Shown piece by piece: positions 44,073 through 52,565 of a stretch of 64,000 bases of DNA. The notes beneath the pieces are model-generated. The model did no database searches and was not told the origin of the DNA. It saw nothing but the letters and a program-made list of their open reading frames with translations. A program made the translations under genes and the position numbers. The first letter of the stretch is position 1, and the number at the start of each line of letters is the position of its first letter. This stretch comes from Agrobacterium larrymoorei (GTDB lineage: Bacteria; Pseudomonadota; Alphaproteobacteria; Rhizobiales; Rhizobiaceae). Where the stretch lies: positions 1-64,000 of the forward strand of contig NZ_JAAMFB010000003.1 of NCBI RefSeq assembly GCF_013322225.1. Reading direction: 5' to 3'.

Positions 44073-45320
44073 ATGGCAGCGGATGTAATCGTATTGGGTG
44101 CCGGGATCATCGGTGTTTCGGTTGCTCTGCAATTGGCAAGGCGCGGCAAGACCGTCGTGCTTTTGGATCGTCGTGGTCCGGGGGAGGAGACCTCCTTCGG
44201 TAATGCCGGTCTGATCCAGCGAGAAGGAGTCGTCCCCTATAGTTTCCCTCAAAATCTAGGCCTTTTGGCCCGATACTCGCTGAACAACCGCATCGACGCC
44301 CATTATCACAAGATCGCTTTTCCCAAGATCGCTCCGTTTCTTGCGCGCTACTGGTATCATTCCACGCCGACCCGCCACGCGGCCATCACCCGCGCCTATG
44401 CACCGCTCATCGAACATTCCATTTCCGAGCACAGCGCTTTGATCGAGGAGGCAAAGGCGGGCGATCTGATTGTCAAGAACGGCTGGATGAAAGCCTTTCG
44501 CAGTTCGGAAACCCGCGACAGGGATATTGCTGAAGCCGAGCGTCTGGCGCGGGATTTCAGGATTTCCTACACCACACTCGACAGGCAACAGCTGGCGGAC
44601 GCAGAACCGCATCTTTCGAAGGATTTCATCGGCGCCTTGAAGTGGAACGATCCATGGTCCGTGCTGGATCCGCATGGCCTGACCATGGCCTATGTGCGTC
44701 TGTTCGAAAGCCTCGGCGGCACTGTCGTCAAGGGCGATGCCGCAACGCTTTCGCAAACCGCATCCGGCTGGAGCGTTCGCGCGCAGGAAGGGTTGATCGA
44801 GGCGAAAAGCGCGGTGGTCGCATTAGGCCCCTGGGCGGATGTGGTGACGACGAAGCTTGGCTATCGCTTCCTTCTCGGCGTGAAACGCGGCTACCACATG
44901 CACTATGCACCAAAGGATGGCGCAAAGCTCAACAACTGGCTGATCGATGCGGATCGCGGTTACTTTCTCGCACCGATGGCAAAGGGCATCCGCCTTACCA
45001 CGGGGGCGGAGTTTGCAGAGCGGGACGCACCGAAATCCCCCGTCCAGCTATTTCGTGCGGAACATGTTGCACGCGGCATATTTCCGCTCGGGGAACGGCT
45101 GGATGCCGAACCATGGATGGGTTCACGTCCCTGCACGCCGGACATGATGCCAATCATAGGAAAGGCTCCACGGCACAGGGATCTGTGGTTCGCGTTCGGC
45201 CATGCCCATCATGGGCTGACGCTGGGGCCGATCACAGGTCGCGTGCTGGCGGAAGCGATGCTCGGTGAAGCCCCGGTCATTCCTATCCACGCATATGGGC
45301 CGGATCGTTTCAATCCATGA
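44073..45320 (+). CDS. FAD-dependent amino-acid/amine oxidoreductase (DadA-like)
   Basis: A 415-residue flavoprotein of the DAO family. The dinucleotide-binding fold is VIVLGAGIIGVSVALQLARR (residues 4-23), with the DadA-like segment GPGEETSFGNAGLIQ near 35. C-terminal FAD contact is near AFGHAHHGLTLGPITGR. It resembles the D-amino-acid dehydrogenase small subunit, but many members act on other amines. AAGGAGGCAGG lies before the ATG. It precedes the sigma-54 promoter and glutamine-synthetase-like gene, which may be a separate transcript. Confidence 0.85.
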   Translation: MAADVIVLGAGIIGVSVALQLARRGKTVVLLDRRGPGEETSFGNAGLIQREGVVPYSFPQNLGLLARYSLNNRIDAHYHKIAFPKIAPFLARYWYHSTPTRHAAITRAYAPLIEHSISEHSALIEEAKAGDLIVKNGWMKAFRSSETRDRDIAEAERLARDFRISYTTLDRQQLADAEPHLSKDFIGALKWNDPWSVLDPHGLTMAYVRLFESLGGTVVKGDAATLSQTASGWSVRAQEGLIEAKSAVVALGPWADVVTTKLGYRFLLGVKRGYHMHYAPKDGAKLNNWLIDADRGYFLAPMAKGIRLTTGAEFAERDAPKSPVQLFRAEHVARGIFPLGERLDAEPWMGSRPCTPDMMPIIGKAPRHRDLWFAFGHAHHGLTLGPITGRVLAEAMLGEAPVIPIHAYGPDRFNP

Positions 45321-45365
45321 GCGAAAAACGGCTGGCCTTCCTGAAAAAGCTTAACTAACATGGCT

Positions 45366-45381
45366 TGGCAGAGAATTTGCA
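45366..45381 (+). promoter_or_regulatory. Sigma-54 promoter before the glutamine-synthetase-like gene
   Basis: TGGCAGAGAATTTGCA matches the -24/-12 consensus TGGCAC-N5-TTGCA with one mismatch. GG (45367-45368) and GC (45379-45380) are exactly 10 bases apart. Transcription would begin near 45392, leaving a leader of about 88 bases before the coding start. It suggests nitrogen control through NtrC or a similar activator. Confidence 0.75.
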
Positions 45382-45479
45382 TGGGGCGATGATGGCGCGA
45401 TATCTGATCTATCAGCAGCAGGATGCTTTTCGTTAGCGGCGTGTCGCCCGCAGCAGGAACGAAAACAACATTCTGGTAA

Positions 45480-46841
45480 ATGATGGCCGATATCGAAGAC
45501 GCAAAGACATTTTTTGAACAGAACCCTGACATTGAGATCCTCGAAGCCTTCGTCATCGACGTTAACGGCGTGCCGCGTGGCAAATGGATTCCGCGTGACA
45601 GAGCGCTGGACGTGCTGGAAAAAGGCATGGCTGTGCCTCGTTCCGTCTACGCGCTGGATATTTGGGGGCGAGATGTCAACGCTGCTGGTCTCGCCGAAGG
45701 AACCGGCGACCCCGACGGCCTCTGCTTCCCGGTGCCCGGAACGCTATCGCGGGTAAGCTGGCTCGGTCGTCCCACTGCGCAGGTGCTGCTTGCCATGAGG
45801 GATGCGGAAGGGGTAGGATTTTTCGCCGATCCCAGACACGTTCTCTCGCAGGTTTTGGCAGGCTTTACCAAGCGCGGCCTGACACCCGTCGTCGCTACAG
45901 AGCTGGAATTCTACCTCATCGATCCGATACGTTCCGCGCTCGATCCCGTTCGTCCGCCCAATAGTCGCGAAGGGCGTTGGCATACGGGCCAGACGCAAGT
46001 GCTATCGATCTCGGAGCTGCAGGATTTCGAAGAGGTGTTCCACGATATCGCCACCGCCTGCCGCGCGCAAAAGGTGGCTGCCGATACCACGCTGCGGGAA
46101 AACGGTCCCGGTCAATATGAGATCAATCTCAACCATGTGCCGGACGCGCTTCAGGCGGCAGATTTCGCGGTGTTCCTCAAACGCATCGTCAAGGGCGTGG
46201 CGCGCAAGCATGGCTATGACGCCACCTTCATGGCCAAGCCCTATGGCGTGCAGGCCGGAAACGGCATGCATGTGCATTTTTCGGTGCTGGATAAGGATGG
46301 CCACAATATCTATGCGGGCGAAAACGGCCCATCCGAAGCGCTGATGCATTCCGTCGGCGGGCTTCTGGAAAATATGGGGGAAAGCATGGCGGTGTTTGCC
46401 CCGCATGCCAATTCCTATCGCCGCCTGCGCCCCAGCGAACATGCGCCGACCTATGCCTCCTGGGGTGTCGACAATCGCTCCGCCGCCGTGCGTGTCATCA
46501 CCGCCAGCAAGCCCGCGACCCGTATCGAGCACCGGGTTGCCGGCGCCGATACCAATCCCTATCTCGTGCTGGCCATGATCCTTAGCGCCGCATTGGCAGG
46601 CATGAAGGAAAAGCGCCACCCGGGCGGGGCGATTTCCGGCGACAGCCACGCGATTAACCATGAGCCTTTGCCCACCAATTGGGATTATGCCGTGCAGCGC
46701 TTTGCCCGCTCCAGCTTTGCCTATGCCACGTTGGGTCAGCGCTACAGGACCCTCTATTCAGCCTGCAAACAGCAGGAAATCTCCGAATTCTCCCTGCGCG
46801 TCACCGATGTGGAATACGACGCCTATATCAGGACGGTGTGA
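45480..46841 (+). CDS. Glutamine-synthetase-family ligase, possibly gamma-glutamylpolyamine synthetase
   Basis: A 453-residue GS-family ligase that couples glutamate to an amine using ATP. Motifs are TELEFYLID near 141, ENGPGQYEIN near 205, GNGMHVHFSVLD near 259, and the C-terminal RIEHRVAGADTNPYL near 344. The combination with FAD oxidoreductases on both sides resembles the puu putrescine pathway, in which PuuA makes gamma-glutamylputrescine and PuuB oxidises it. Another amine, such as ethanolamine or isopropylamine, is equally possible. The ATG at 45480 is followed by a second ATG; either could be used. It is preceded by a sigma-54 promoter and overlaps no gene; puuB-like follows by 1 base. 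Confidence 0.83.
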   Translation: MMADIEDAKTFFEQNPDIEILEAFVIDVNGVPRGKWIPRDRALDVLEKGMAVPRSVYALDIWGRDVNAAGLAEGTGDPDGLCFPVPGTLSRVSWLGRPTAQVLLAMRDAEGVGFFADPRHVLSQVLAGFTKRGLTPVVATELEFYLIDPIRSALDPVRPPNSREGRWHTGQTQVLSISELQDFEEVFHDIATACRAQKVAADTTLRENGPGQYEINLNHVPDALQAADFAVFLKRIVKGVARKHGYDATFMAKPYGVQAGNGMHVHFSVLDKDGHNIYAGENGPSEALMHSVGGLLENMGESMAVFAPHANSYRRLRPSEHAPTYASWGVDNRSAAVRVITASKPATRIEHRVAGADTNPYLVLAMILSAALAGMKEKRHPGGAISGDSHAINHEPLPTNWDYAVQRFARSSFAYATLGQRYRTLYSACKQQEISEFSLRVTDVEYDAYIRTV

Positions 46842-46842
46842 G

Positions 46843-48144
46843 ATGGCTCATGTAACGACGCTTCCAAATCCCGGACACACATCCTCTTGGTACGCGGCAT
46901 CCGCTAACGACAAGAGCGTTCGCCCGATGCTGGAAGGTGAGATGCAGGCGGACATCTGCGTTATCGGCGCAGGCTTTGCCGGCCTATCGGCAGCGCTGGA
47001 ACTGACAGAGAAGGGCTTTTCCGTCATCGTGCTGGAAAGCGAGCGCATCGGCTTCGGCGCATCGGGCCGCAATGGCGGACAGATCGTCAATGGCTATAGC
47101 CGCGATCTCGAGACGATTGCCGGTCGCTATGGGCATGAGAAGGCCGTGAAGCTGGGTGAAATGTCGCTGGAAGGCGGGCAGATCATCCGCGAGCGTGTGG
47201 CGAAATACGGCATCGACTGCGACTTGGTGGACGGCGGTTTCTTCGCAGCGTTTACGCCAAAACAGATCAAGGAAATGGCGGCCAATAAGGCCAATTGGGA
47301 GAAGCACGGCCATTCCGGTCTGGAAATGGTGTCCAAGTCCGAGGTCGGAAAATATGTGAAGTCCGACCGCTATGCGGGCGGCATGATCGACCGCTTCGGT
47401 GGACATATCCATCCGCTGAATTACGTGCTTGGTGAAGCTGCTGCACTGGAAAAACTCGGTGGTCGCATTTTTGAAAACTCCCGCGTAATCGATGTGGAGC
47501 AGGACCAGAACCCGGTGGTGCGCACGCCACATGGTAAGGTATCGACAAAATATGTCCTCGTTTGCGGCAATGCATACCTCGGAAAGCTACTGCCGCAGAT
47601 CGGTGATCGCATGATGCCGGTGTCCAGCCAGGTCATGGCGACGGAACCGCTCGATGCGGCGCTGATAGAAGAGTTGTTGCCTGCGAATTACTGCGTCGAG
47701 GATGCCAATTACATTCTCGATTATTACCGTCGCACCTCCGATAACCGCCTGCTTTACGGCGGCGGCATCGGTTATGGCGGCAGCGATCCGGCAGATCTCA
47801 CCGGCGTCATTCGTCCCAATATGCTGAAGACATTTCCGCAATTGAAGGACGTGAAGATCGATTTTGCGTGGAGCGGCAATTTCGCGCTGACGCTCACCCG
47901 TATTCCGCATATCGGCAGGCTGTCGGACAATATCTACTTCTCCCACGGCGATAGCGGCCATGGTGTGACAACCACACAACTGCTCGGTCGTATTCTGGCA
48001 GAGGCGGTGGCCGGTCACTCTGGACGTTTCGACGTCTGGTCGTCACTGCCGAACTTTCCGTTCCCGGGCGGCAAGACGTTCCGCGTGCCGCTCACCATGC
48101 TGGGTGCGTGGTGGTACGGCCTGCGTGACAGGCTGGGACTATAG
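46843..48144 (+). CDS. FAD-dependent oxidoreductase, gamma-glutamylputrescine-oxidase-like
   Basis: A 433-residue flavoprotein of the DAO family similar to PuuB/OrdL. The FAD-binding fold is DICVIGAGFAGLSAALEL (residues 37-54), with GFGASGRNGGQIVNGY near 68. The C-terminal part has YFSHGDSGHGVTTTQLLGR. It begins 1 base after the ligase gene, so the pair is translated together. The ATG at 46843 has GGTGTGAG upstream. No aldehyde dehydrogenase (PuuC) or gamma-glutamyl hydrolase (PuuD) is nearby, so the full pathway would need genes elsewhere. Converges on gntK with a 6-base overlap. Confidence 0.83.
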   Translation: MAHVTTLPNPGHTSSWYAASANDKSVRPMLEGEMQADICVIGAGFAGLSAALELTEKGFSVIVLESERIGFGASGRNGGQIVNGYSRDLETIAGRYGHEKAVKLGEMSLEGGQIIRERVAKYGIDCDLVDGGFFAAFTPKQIKEMAANKANWEKHGHSGLEMVSKSEVGKYVKSDRYAGGMIDRFGGHIHPLNYVLGEAAALEKLGGRIFENSRVIDVEQDQNPVVRTPHGKVSTKYVLVCGNAYLGKLLPQIGDRMMPVSSQVMATEPLDAALIEELLPANYCVEDANYILDYYRRTSDNRLLYGGGIGYGGSDPADLTGVIRPNMLKTFPQLKDVKIDFAWSGNFALTLTRIPHIGRLSDNIYFSHGDSGHGVTTTQLLGRILAEAVAGHSGRFDVWSSLPNFPFPGGKTFRVPLTMLGAWWYGLRDRLGL

Positions 48145-48642
48145 TGCTTTCAGACCCTTTAGCGCGTTGTCGACGATGTCTTCCGGTGTCGCATCGATAT
48201 CAACCGTCACAACGCCCGGTTCGCCGGTCGGTACTTCCAGTGTATCGAGCTGTGTCTTCAAAAGTGAAAGCGGCATGAAGTGACCTTCGCGCGCGCCCAT
48301 GCGCTGCGTTAGCAGTTCGATGCTGCCTTCAAGATATACGAAGTACAGAGGTCCGCCGGTCGCTGCGCGCAGCCGGTCACGATAGGATTTCTTCAGCGCC
48401 GAGCACGAAATCACTACGCCGCCAGCTTCAAAACCCTTGCGCAACTCCGCCCCGACGAGATCGAGCCACGGCCAACGGTCGTCATCGGTCAGGGGAGTGC
48501 CGGCGCTCATCTTCTCAACATTGGCAGGCGGATGAAGCCTATCGCCTTCCTGAAACGGAATACCCAGCTTTTCTGCAAGCTCTGCGCCGACGGTCGATTT
48601 GCCGCAGCCGCTCACGCCCATAACGATGATTGCCTGTTTCAC
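48139..48642 (-). CDS. gntK: Gluconokinase
   Basis: Phosphorylates D-gluconate to 6-phosphogluconate, feeding the Entner-Doudoroff or pentose pathway. The 167-residue product has the P-loop VMGVSGCGKSTVG near residue 7, FQEGDRLHPPANVEKM near 32, and SCSALKKSYRDRLR near 79, the GntK hallmarks. The GTG at 48642 is chosen since GATGAGG lies just before it and the P-loop then falls where expected; an ATG at 48684 is the alternative. It reads leftward, its last bases overlapping the oxidoreductase gene. Confidence 0.9.
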   Translation of the reverse strand: MKQAIIVMGVSGCGKSTVGAELAEKLGIPFQEGDRLHPPANVEKMSAGTPLTDDDRWPWLDLVGAELRKGFEAGGVVISCSALKKSYRDRLRAATGGPLYFVYLEGSIELLTQRMGAREGHFMPLSLLKTQLDTLEVPTGEPGVVTVDIDATPEDIVDNALKGLKAL

Positions 48643-48755
48643 GAAAACCTCATCTTTCAAAATTCCACATGCGCCTAGCAGCATAGCAGGGTGAAGAAAA
48701 TGATTTTGTGATTTTAACGCGCCATTGATTTTTGTGCTGGCCCGATCAGGCTTGC

Positions 48756-49229
48756 TTATTTTCTGGAAATCGTCACGAATTTGGTGCCGCGAACGCGCAC
48801 GGTCATCTCGCAAGGGGCGCTGTCGCTACGGTCGCAATAGCGCGGGGCCATTTTCAACACGAAAACCATGTTGCCGAAGCGCTTCACGAAATCATAGCCG
48901 TAGATTTTCGCGGTCGCGATCAGCAGATAGCCGCCTTCCTTGACCTGAACATAGAAATTATACGGGCAGCCTTCCTCGTCGCAGCTCGTGCTTTTATTTC
49001 CGTCACACGTCAATGCGCCGCGATCGGTCACGACATCCATCAGCCCATCATTATTGATATCGAGCCGCTTTAGAAACTCCGGACCGAACTCGGCGACGCT
49101 GCACTCCTTGCGAAAAAAGTCCTTCTCGTAGATTTCCGGATCGCTTATCAGTTGCTGCTGGGCAAGCGCTGCCGTCGGCATGGCAATAAGCACAAGTGCG
49201 TAAAGCATTGCTGAGAGAAGGCGTTTCAC
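48756..49229 (-). CDS. Secreted cysteine-rich protein with an EF-hand-like loop
   Basis: A 157-residue protein of unknown role. It has a signal peptide (MKRLLSAMLYALVLIAMPTA plus ALA, cleavage near residue 23) and six cysteines (43, 75, 83, 88, 132, 140), likely disulfide-bonded in the periplasm. The segment D57-I-N-N-D61-G-L-M-D65 matches a calcium-binding DxNxDGxxD loop. The C-terminal part is basic and beta-rich. No known family is recognised. It reads leftward with no tight neighbour. Confidence 0.7.
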   Translation of the reverse strand: MKRLLSAMLYALVLIAMPTAALAQQQLISDPEIYEKDFFRKECSVAEFGPEFLKRLDINNDGLMDVVTDRGALTCDGNKSTSCDEEGCPYNFYVQVKEGGYLLIATAKIYGYDFVKRFGNMVFVLKMAPRYCDRSDSAPCEMTVRVRGTKFVTISRK

Positions 49230-49346
49230 GGCATTTTCCTTTTATATTTCTTTTCGCTATTTATGCGAAAGCTGGTTCGGCGCAAATTATAGGATGCCGC
49301 CCTTGCGTCACACTGACCGCTTCGCTGATCTGAGGAGAGCGCTTTC

Positions 49347-49982
49347 ATGACCCTTCTGGCTTTCCTCGACTATGCAGGGGTCGCCGTCTTTGCCGCAACG
49401 GGCGCACTTGCCGCTTCCCGCAAACAGCTGGACCTGATCGGTTTCCTGTTCTTCGCTGCAGCGACAGGTATCGGCGGCGGCACGTTGCGCGATCTGGTGC
49501 TTGGCCGCTCTCCGGTCTTTTGGGTGATCAACCCCACCTATATTCTCGTCTGCGCGGGCGTTGCCCTGCTGGTCTATTTCACCGCTCACCTGATGGAATC
49601 GCGTTACAAGCTGCTGCTCTGGCTCGATGCGATTGGTCTGTCGGCCTATTGCGTGATGGGTGCCGCGAAGGGGCTTGCCGCGACGGGTTCGCCAACGGTT
49701 GCCATCGTGACCGGCATGATGACCGCCACATTCGGCGGTGTCCTGCGTGACGTTCTCGCCGGAGAACCATCCGTGCTGCTACGACCTGAAATCTACATCA
49801 GTTGCGCGCTGGCTGGTGCCTGTGTGTTTACGGCTGCCCATTTCCTTGGGCTTTCGCTCTTCATCGCATCGACGGCGGGCGTGCTGACGGCCTTCGGCAT
49901 TAGAAGCGGGGCGTTGCTGTTCGGCTGGACCTTCCCGCCATACCGCACCCGTCCCGGAAGACCACCGGAAGATGTGATGTAA
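49347..49982 (+). CDS. Trimeric intracellular cation channel family protein
   Basis: A 211-residue inner-membrane protein of the TRIC/UPF0126 family with seven hydrophobic spans in two similar halves. The first half has FAATGALAASRKQLDLIG near residue 11 and GIGGGTLRDLVLGR near 42; the second repeats this as GAAKGLAATG near 105 and TFGGVLRDVLAGEPS near 129. Bacterial TRIC proteins form potassium-permeable trimers. GAGGAG lies upstream. A terminator hairpin follows, shared with convergent irr. Confidence 0.87.
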   Translation: MTLLAFLDYAGVAVFAATGALAASRKQLDLIGFLFFAAATGIGGGTLRDLVLGRSPVFWVINPTYILVCAGVALLVYFTAHLMESRYKLLLWLDAIGLSAYCVMGAAKGLAATGSPTVAIVTGMMTATFGGVLRDVLAGEPSVLLRPEIYISCALAGACVFTAAHFLGLSLFIASTAGVLTAFGIRSGALLFGWTFPPYRTRPGRPPEDVM

Positions 49983-49990
49983 GCAAACAA

Positions 49991-50011
49991 AAGGCGCCCC
50001 GCAGGCGCCTT
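49991..50011. terminator. Bidirectional hairpin between the TRIC gene and irr
   Basis: AAGGCGCC (49991-49998) pairs perfectly with GGCGCCTT (50004-50011) around CCGCA. On the minus strand TTTTGTTTGC follows, giving irr a good intrinsic terminator; on the plus strand the T-run is short. It lies 9 bases after the TRIC stop and 27 after irr. Confidence 0.7.
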
Positions 50012-50037
50012 GTCGACAAATGATACGATTTTCCTGA

Positions 50038-50457
50038 TCAGCCGCGTTTGCGGCGAAGACGGATAACCACGTCGACATGTGCGATTTCCATGCCTTCCGG
50101 CGGTTCAGGAAGGTTGCCGATTTCCAGATTGTTGAGCGGGATATCGAGAACCTCGTTCTCGCCTTCCACGAAGAAGTGGTGGTGGTCGGAAACGTTGGTA
50201 TCGAAATAGGTTTTTGCACCTTCGACTGCCAGTACGCGGATGAGACCAGCCTCGGTGAACTGGTGCAGCGTGTTGTAGACGGTGGCCAGCGATACCGGAA
50301 CACCGGCGGTCACAGCCTCGTCGTGCAGTTCCTCGACGGTCAGGTGGCGGTCGCCCTTGGCAAACAGCAAATCACCCAGCGCAATGCGCTGGCGAGTGGG
50401 ACGCAGTCCAAAACGGCGTAGCCGTGTACCAATATCCAATGTGGCGTCGAATGCCAT
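50038..50457 (-). CDS. irr: Iron response regulator Irr (Fur family)
   Basis: A 139-residue Fur-family repressor/activator that responds to haem and controls iron genes in Rhizobiales. The winged helix lies in residues about 15-80 (LRPTRQRIALGDLLF, then VSLATVYNTLHQF). H92-H93-H94 in DTNVSDHHHFF is the haem-binding HHH motif. The second haem-regulatory GCPWC site of Bradyrhizobium Irr is absent, as in Agrobacterium and Rhizobium. The gene is divergent from fabA with about 296 bases between; that gap has no obvious gene. Confidence 0.9.
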   Translation of the reverse strand: MAFDATLDIGTRLRRFGLRPTRQRIALGDLLFAKGDRHLTVEELHDEAVTAGVPVSLATVYNTLHQFTEAGLIRVLAVEGAKTYFDTNVSDHHHFFVEGENEVLDIPLNNLEIGNLPEPPEGMEIAHVDVVIRLRRKRG

Positions 50458-50753
50458 TCAGCGCGCTTTCCAAGAACTCTTACAGAATACCCTTTTTCAA
50501 GCATATATCTTTTACAGGCAGTCCTTTCAATAGTTTCCGGCGTCGCGACTTCGTCAATTGGCGGCAAAACGGGGGTTTTTGTAAATTTTCTCTGGTTCAG
50601 CTCTTACGCTTACTGTATGCGGGCGCCATGTAAGGCAGGACTTTCGTGGCAGGTCGCGGCGGGAATTGTCATGCCGCGCTAGCGGCGCTTCAATTTGTGC
50701 CCGACTTGCTCTACAGAAGTTCGACAACGCGATTAGATGGGAAGCGGAAGCAC

Positions 50754-51269
50754 ATGGCAACGAGGCAATCGAGCTATAACTACGAGGAAATTCTGGCATG
50801 CGGCCGAGGCGAACTGTTCGGCCCAGGCAATGCGCAACTTCCTCTGCCTCCCATGCTGATGGTTCACCGCATCACAGAGATTTCCGAAACCGGCGGCGAG
50901 TTCGACAAGGGATTTATTCGTGCTGAATACGATGTGAAGCCGGATGACTGGTACTTCCCGTGCCACTTCCAAGGCAACCCCATCATGCCCGGCTGCCTTG
51001 GTCTTGACGGCATGTGGCAGTTGACGGGCTTCTTCCTTGGCTGGCTGGGTGAGCCCGGTCGCGGCATGGCTCTTTCCACCGGCGAAGTGAAGTTCAAAGG
51101 CATGGTTCGCCCGGAAACGAAGCTTTTGCAATACGGCATCGATTTCAAGCGCGTCATGCGCGGCCGCCTCGTTCTCGGCACTGCCGATGGCTGGTTGAAG
51201 GCCGATGGCGAAACCATTTATCAGGCGAGCGACCTGCGCGTCGGTCTGTCGAAGGAAAAGACCGCCTAG
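50754..51269 (+). CDS. fabA: 3-hydroxydecanoyl-ACP dehydratase/isomerase
   Basis: Introduces the cis double bond for unsaturated fatty acids by dehydrating and isomerising 3-hydroxydecanoyl-ACP. The 171 residues have the hot-dog-fold active-site region [20 protein letters not shown] (residues about 66-85), with the catalytic histidine and the following Asp in LDGMWQL. The ATG at 50754 gives [14 protein letters not shown], the standard start; a longer in-frame start at 50646 has unlike residues. fabB follows by 66 bases and fabI after that, a common rhizobial group beside irr. Confidence 0.95.
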   Translation: MATRQSSYNYEEILACGRGELFGPGNAQLPLPPMLMVHRITEISETGGEFDKGFIRAEYDVKPDDWYFPCHFQGNPIMPGCLGLDGMWQLTGFFLGWLGEPGRGMALSTGEVKFKGMVRPETKLLQYGIDFKRVMRGRLVLGTADGWLKADGETIYQASDLRVGLSKEKTA

Positions 51270-51335
51270 TATCCTTTAACGGGACGGCGACGCTACTGCG
51301 TTGCCAGGCGGCCAACGAAAGAAAAGGTCAACTTC

Positions 51336-52559
51336 ATGAGAAGAGTTGTAGTCACCGGCCTCGGTATCGTTTCATCTATCGGCAGCGATGCCGCAGAAGT
51401 TACCGCTTCCCTTAGAGACGCCAAATCCGGCATTTCATTCTCACCGGATTTTGCCGAACACGGCTTCAAATGTCAGGTTTGGGGCAAGCCATCGCTGGAT
51501 CCAGCCGATCTGGTTGATCGCCGCGCCATGCGCTTTCTCAGTCAGGGCGGAGCCTGGAACCATGTCGCCATGAAGCAGGCGATCGCCGATTCCGGTCTGG
51601 AAGAGGGGGATATCAGCGGCAATGAACGCACCGGTATCATCATGGGTTCGGGCGGCCCATCCACCCGAGCTATCGTGGAAGCCGCCGATATTACGTTAAA
51701 GAACAAAAGTCCCAAGCGCGTTGGTCCCTTTGTCGTGCCAAAGGCGATGTCGTCGACAGCGTCTGCCACGCTTGCAACATGGTTCAAGATCCATGGCGTC
51801 AACTACTCGATCTCGTCGGCCTGCTCGACTTCTGCGCACTGCATCGGCAATGCCGCTGAAATGATCCAGTGGGGCAAGCAGGACATCATGTTCGCCGGTG
51901 GCCATGAGGACCTCGACTGGTCCATGTCGAACCTGTTCGACGCCATGGGCGCCATGTCTTCCAAGTATAACGAAACGCCGTCTGTCGCCTCGCGCGCCTA
52001 TGACGCCAACCGTGATGGCTTCGTCATCGCAGGCGGCGCTGGCGTCTTGGTTCTGGAAGAGCTGGAACATGCCAAGGCACGCGGCGCGAAGATCTACGCG
52101 GAAATCGTCGGTTACGGCGCAACCTCTGACGGCTACGACATGGTTGCTCCATCCGGCGAGGGCGCGATCCGCTGCATGCGTCAAGCACTCTCCACCGTGA
52201 AGGGCGATGTCGATTACATCAACACCCACGGCACTTCCACGCCGGTTGGCGACAGCAAGGAAATCGGCGCGATCCGCGAAGTTTTCGGCGCCAATAGCCC
52301 GCACGTCCAGTCTACCAAGTCGCTGACTGGCCACTCGCTCGGTGCTGCCGGTGTGCAGGAATCGATCTACGGCCTGTTGATGATGCAGGAACGCTTCATC
52401 GGCGAAAGCGCGCATATCGAAACGCTCGATCCCGAATTCGAGGGCGTGAACATTGTTCGCAAGCGCATCGATAATGCGAAGATCGACACCGTCCTTTCCA
52501 ACTCCTTCGGCTTTGGCGGCACGAACGCCACGCTGGTCTTCCAGCGCTATAACGGATAA
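51336..52559 (+). CDS. fabB: 3-oxoacyl-ACP synthase I (FabB)
   Basis: Condensing enzyme that elongates the cis-3-decenoyl-ACP made by FabA. The 407-residue product has the catalytic triad of the class: Cys in [12 protein letters not shown] near 163, His in [12 protein letters not shown] near 299, and His in [12 protein letters not shown] near 334. The C-terminal [13 protein letters not shown] is typical. GAAAGG lies before the ATG. It follows fabA and is followed by fabI within 6 bases, so fabA-fabB-fabI probably form one transcript. Confidence 0.95.
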   Translation: MRRVVVTGLGIVSSIGSDAAEVTASLRDAKSGISFSPDFAEHGFKCQVWGKPSLDPADLVDRRAMRFLSQGGAWNHVAMKQAIADSGLEEGDISGNERTGIIMGSGGPSTRAIVEAADITLKNKSPKRVGPFVVPKAMSSTASATLATWFKIHGVNYSISSACSTSAHCIGNAAEMIQWGKQDIMFAGGHEDLDWSMSNLFDAMGAMSSKYNETPSVASRAYDANRDGFVIAGGAGVLVLEELEHAKARGAKIYAEIVGYGATSDGYDMVAPSGEGAIRCMRQALSTVKGDVDYINTHGTSTPVGDSKEIGAIREVFGANSPHVQSTKSLTGHSLGAAGVQESIYGLLMMQERFIGESAHIETLDPEFEGVNIVRKRIDNAKIDTVLSNSFGFGGTNATLVFQRYNG

Positions 52560-52565
52560 TTGCCC

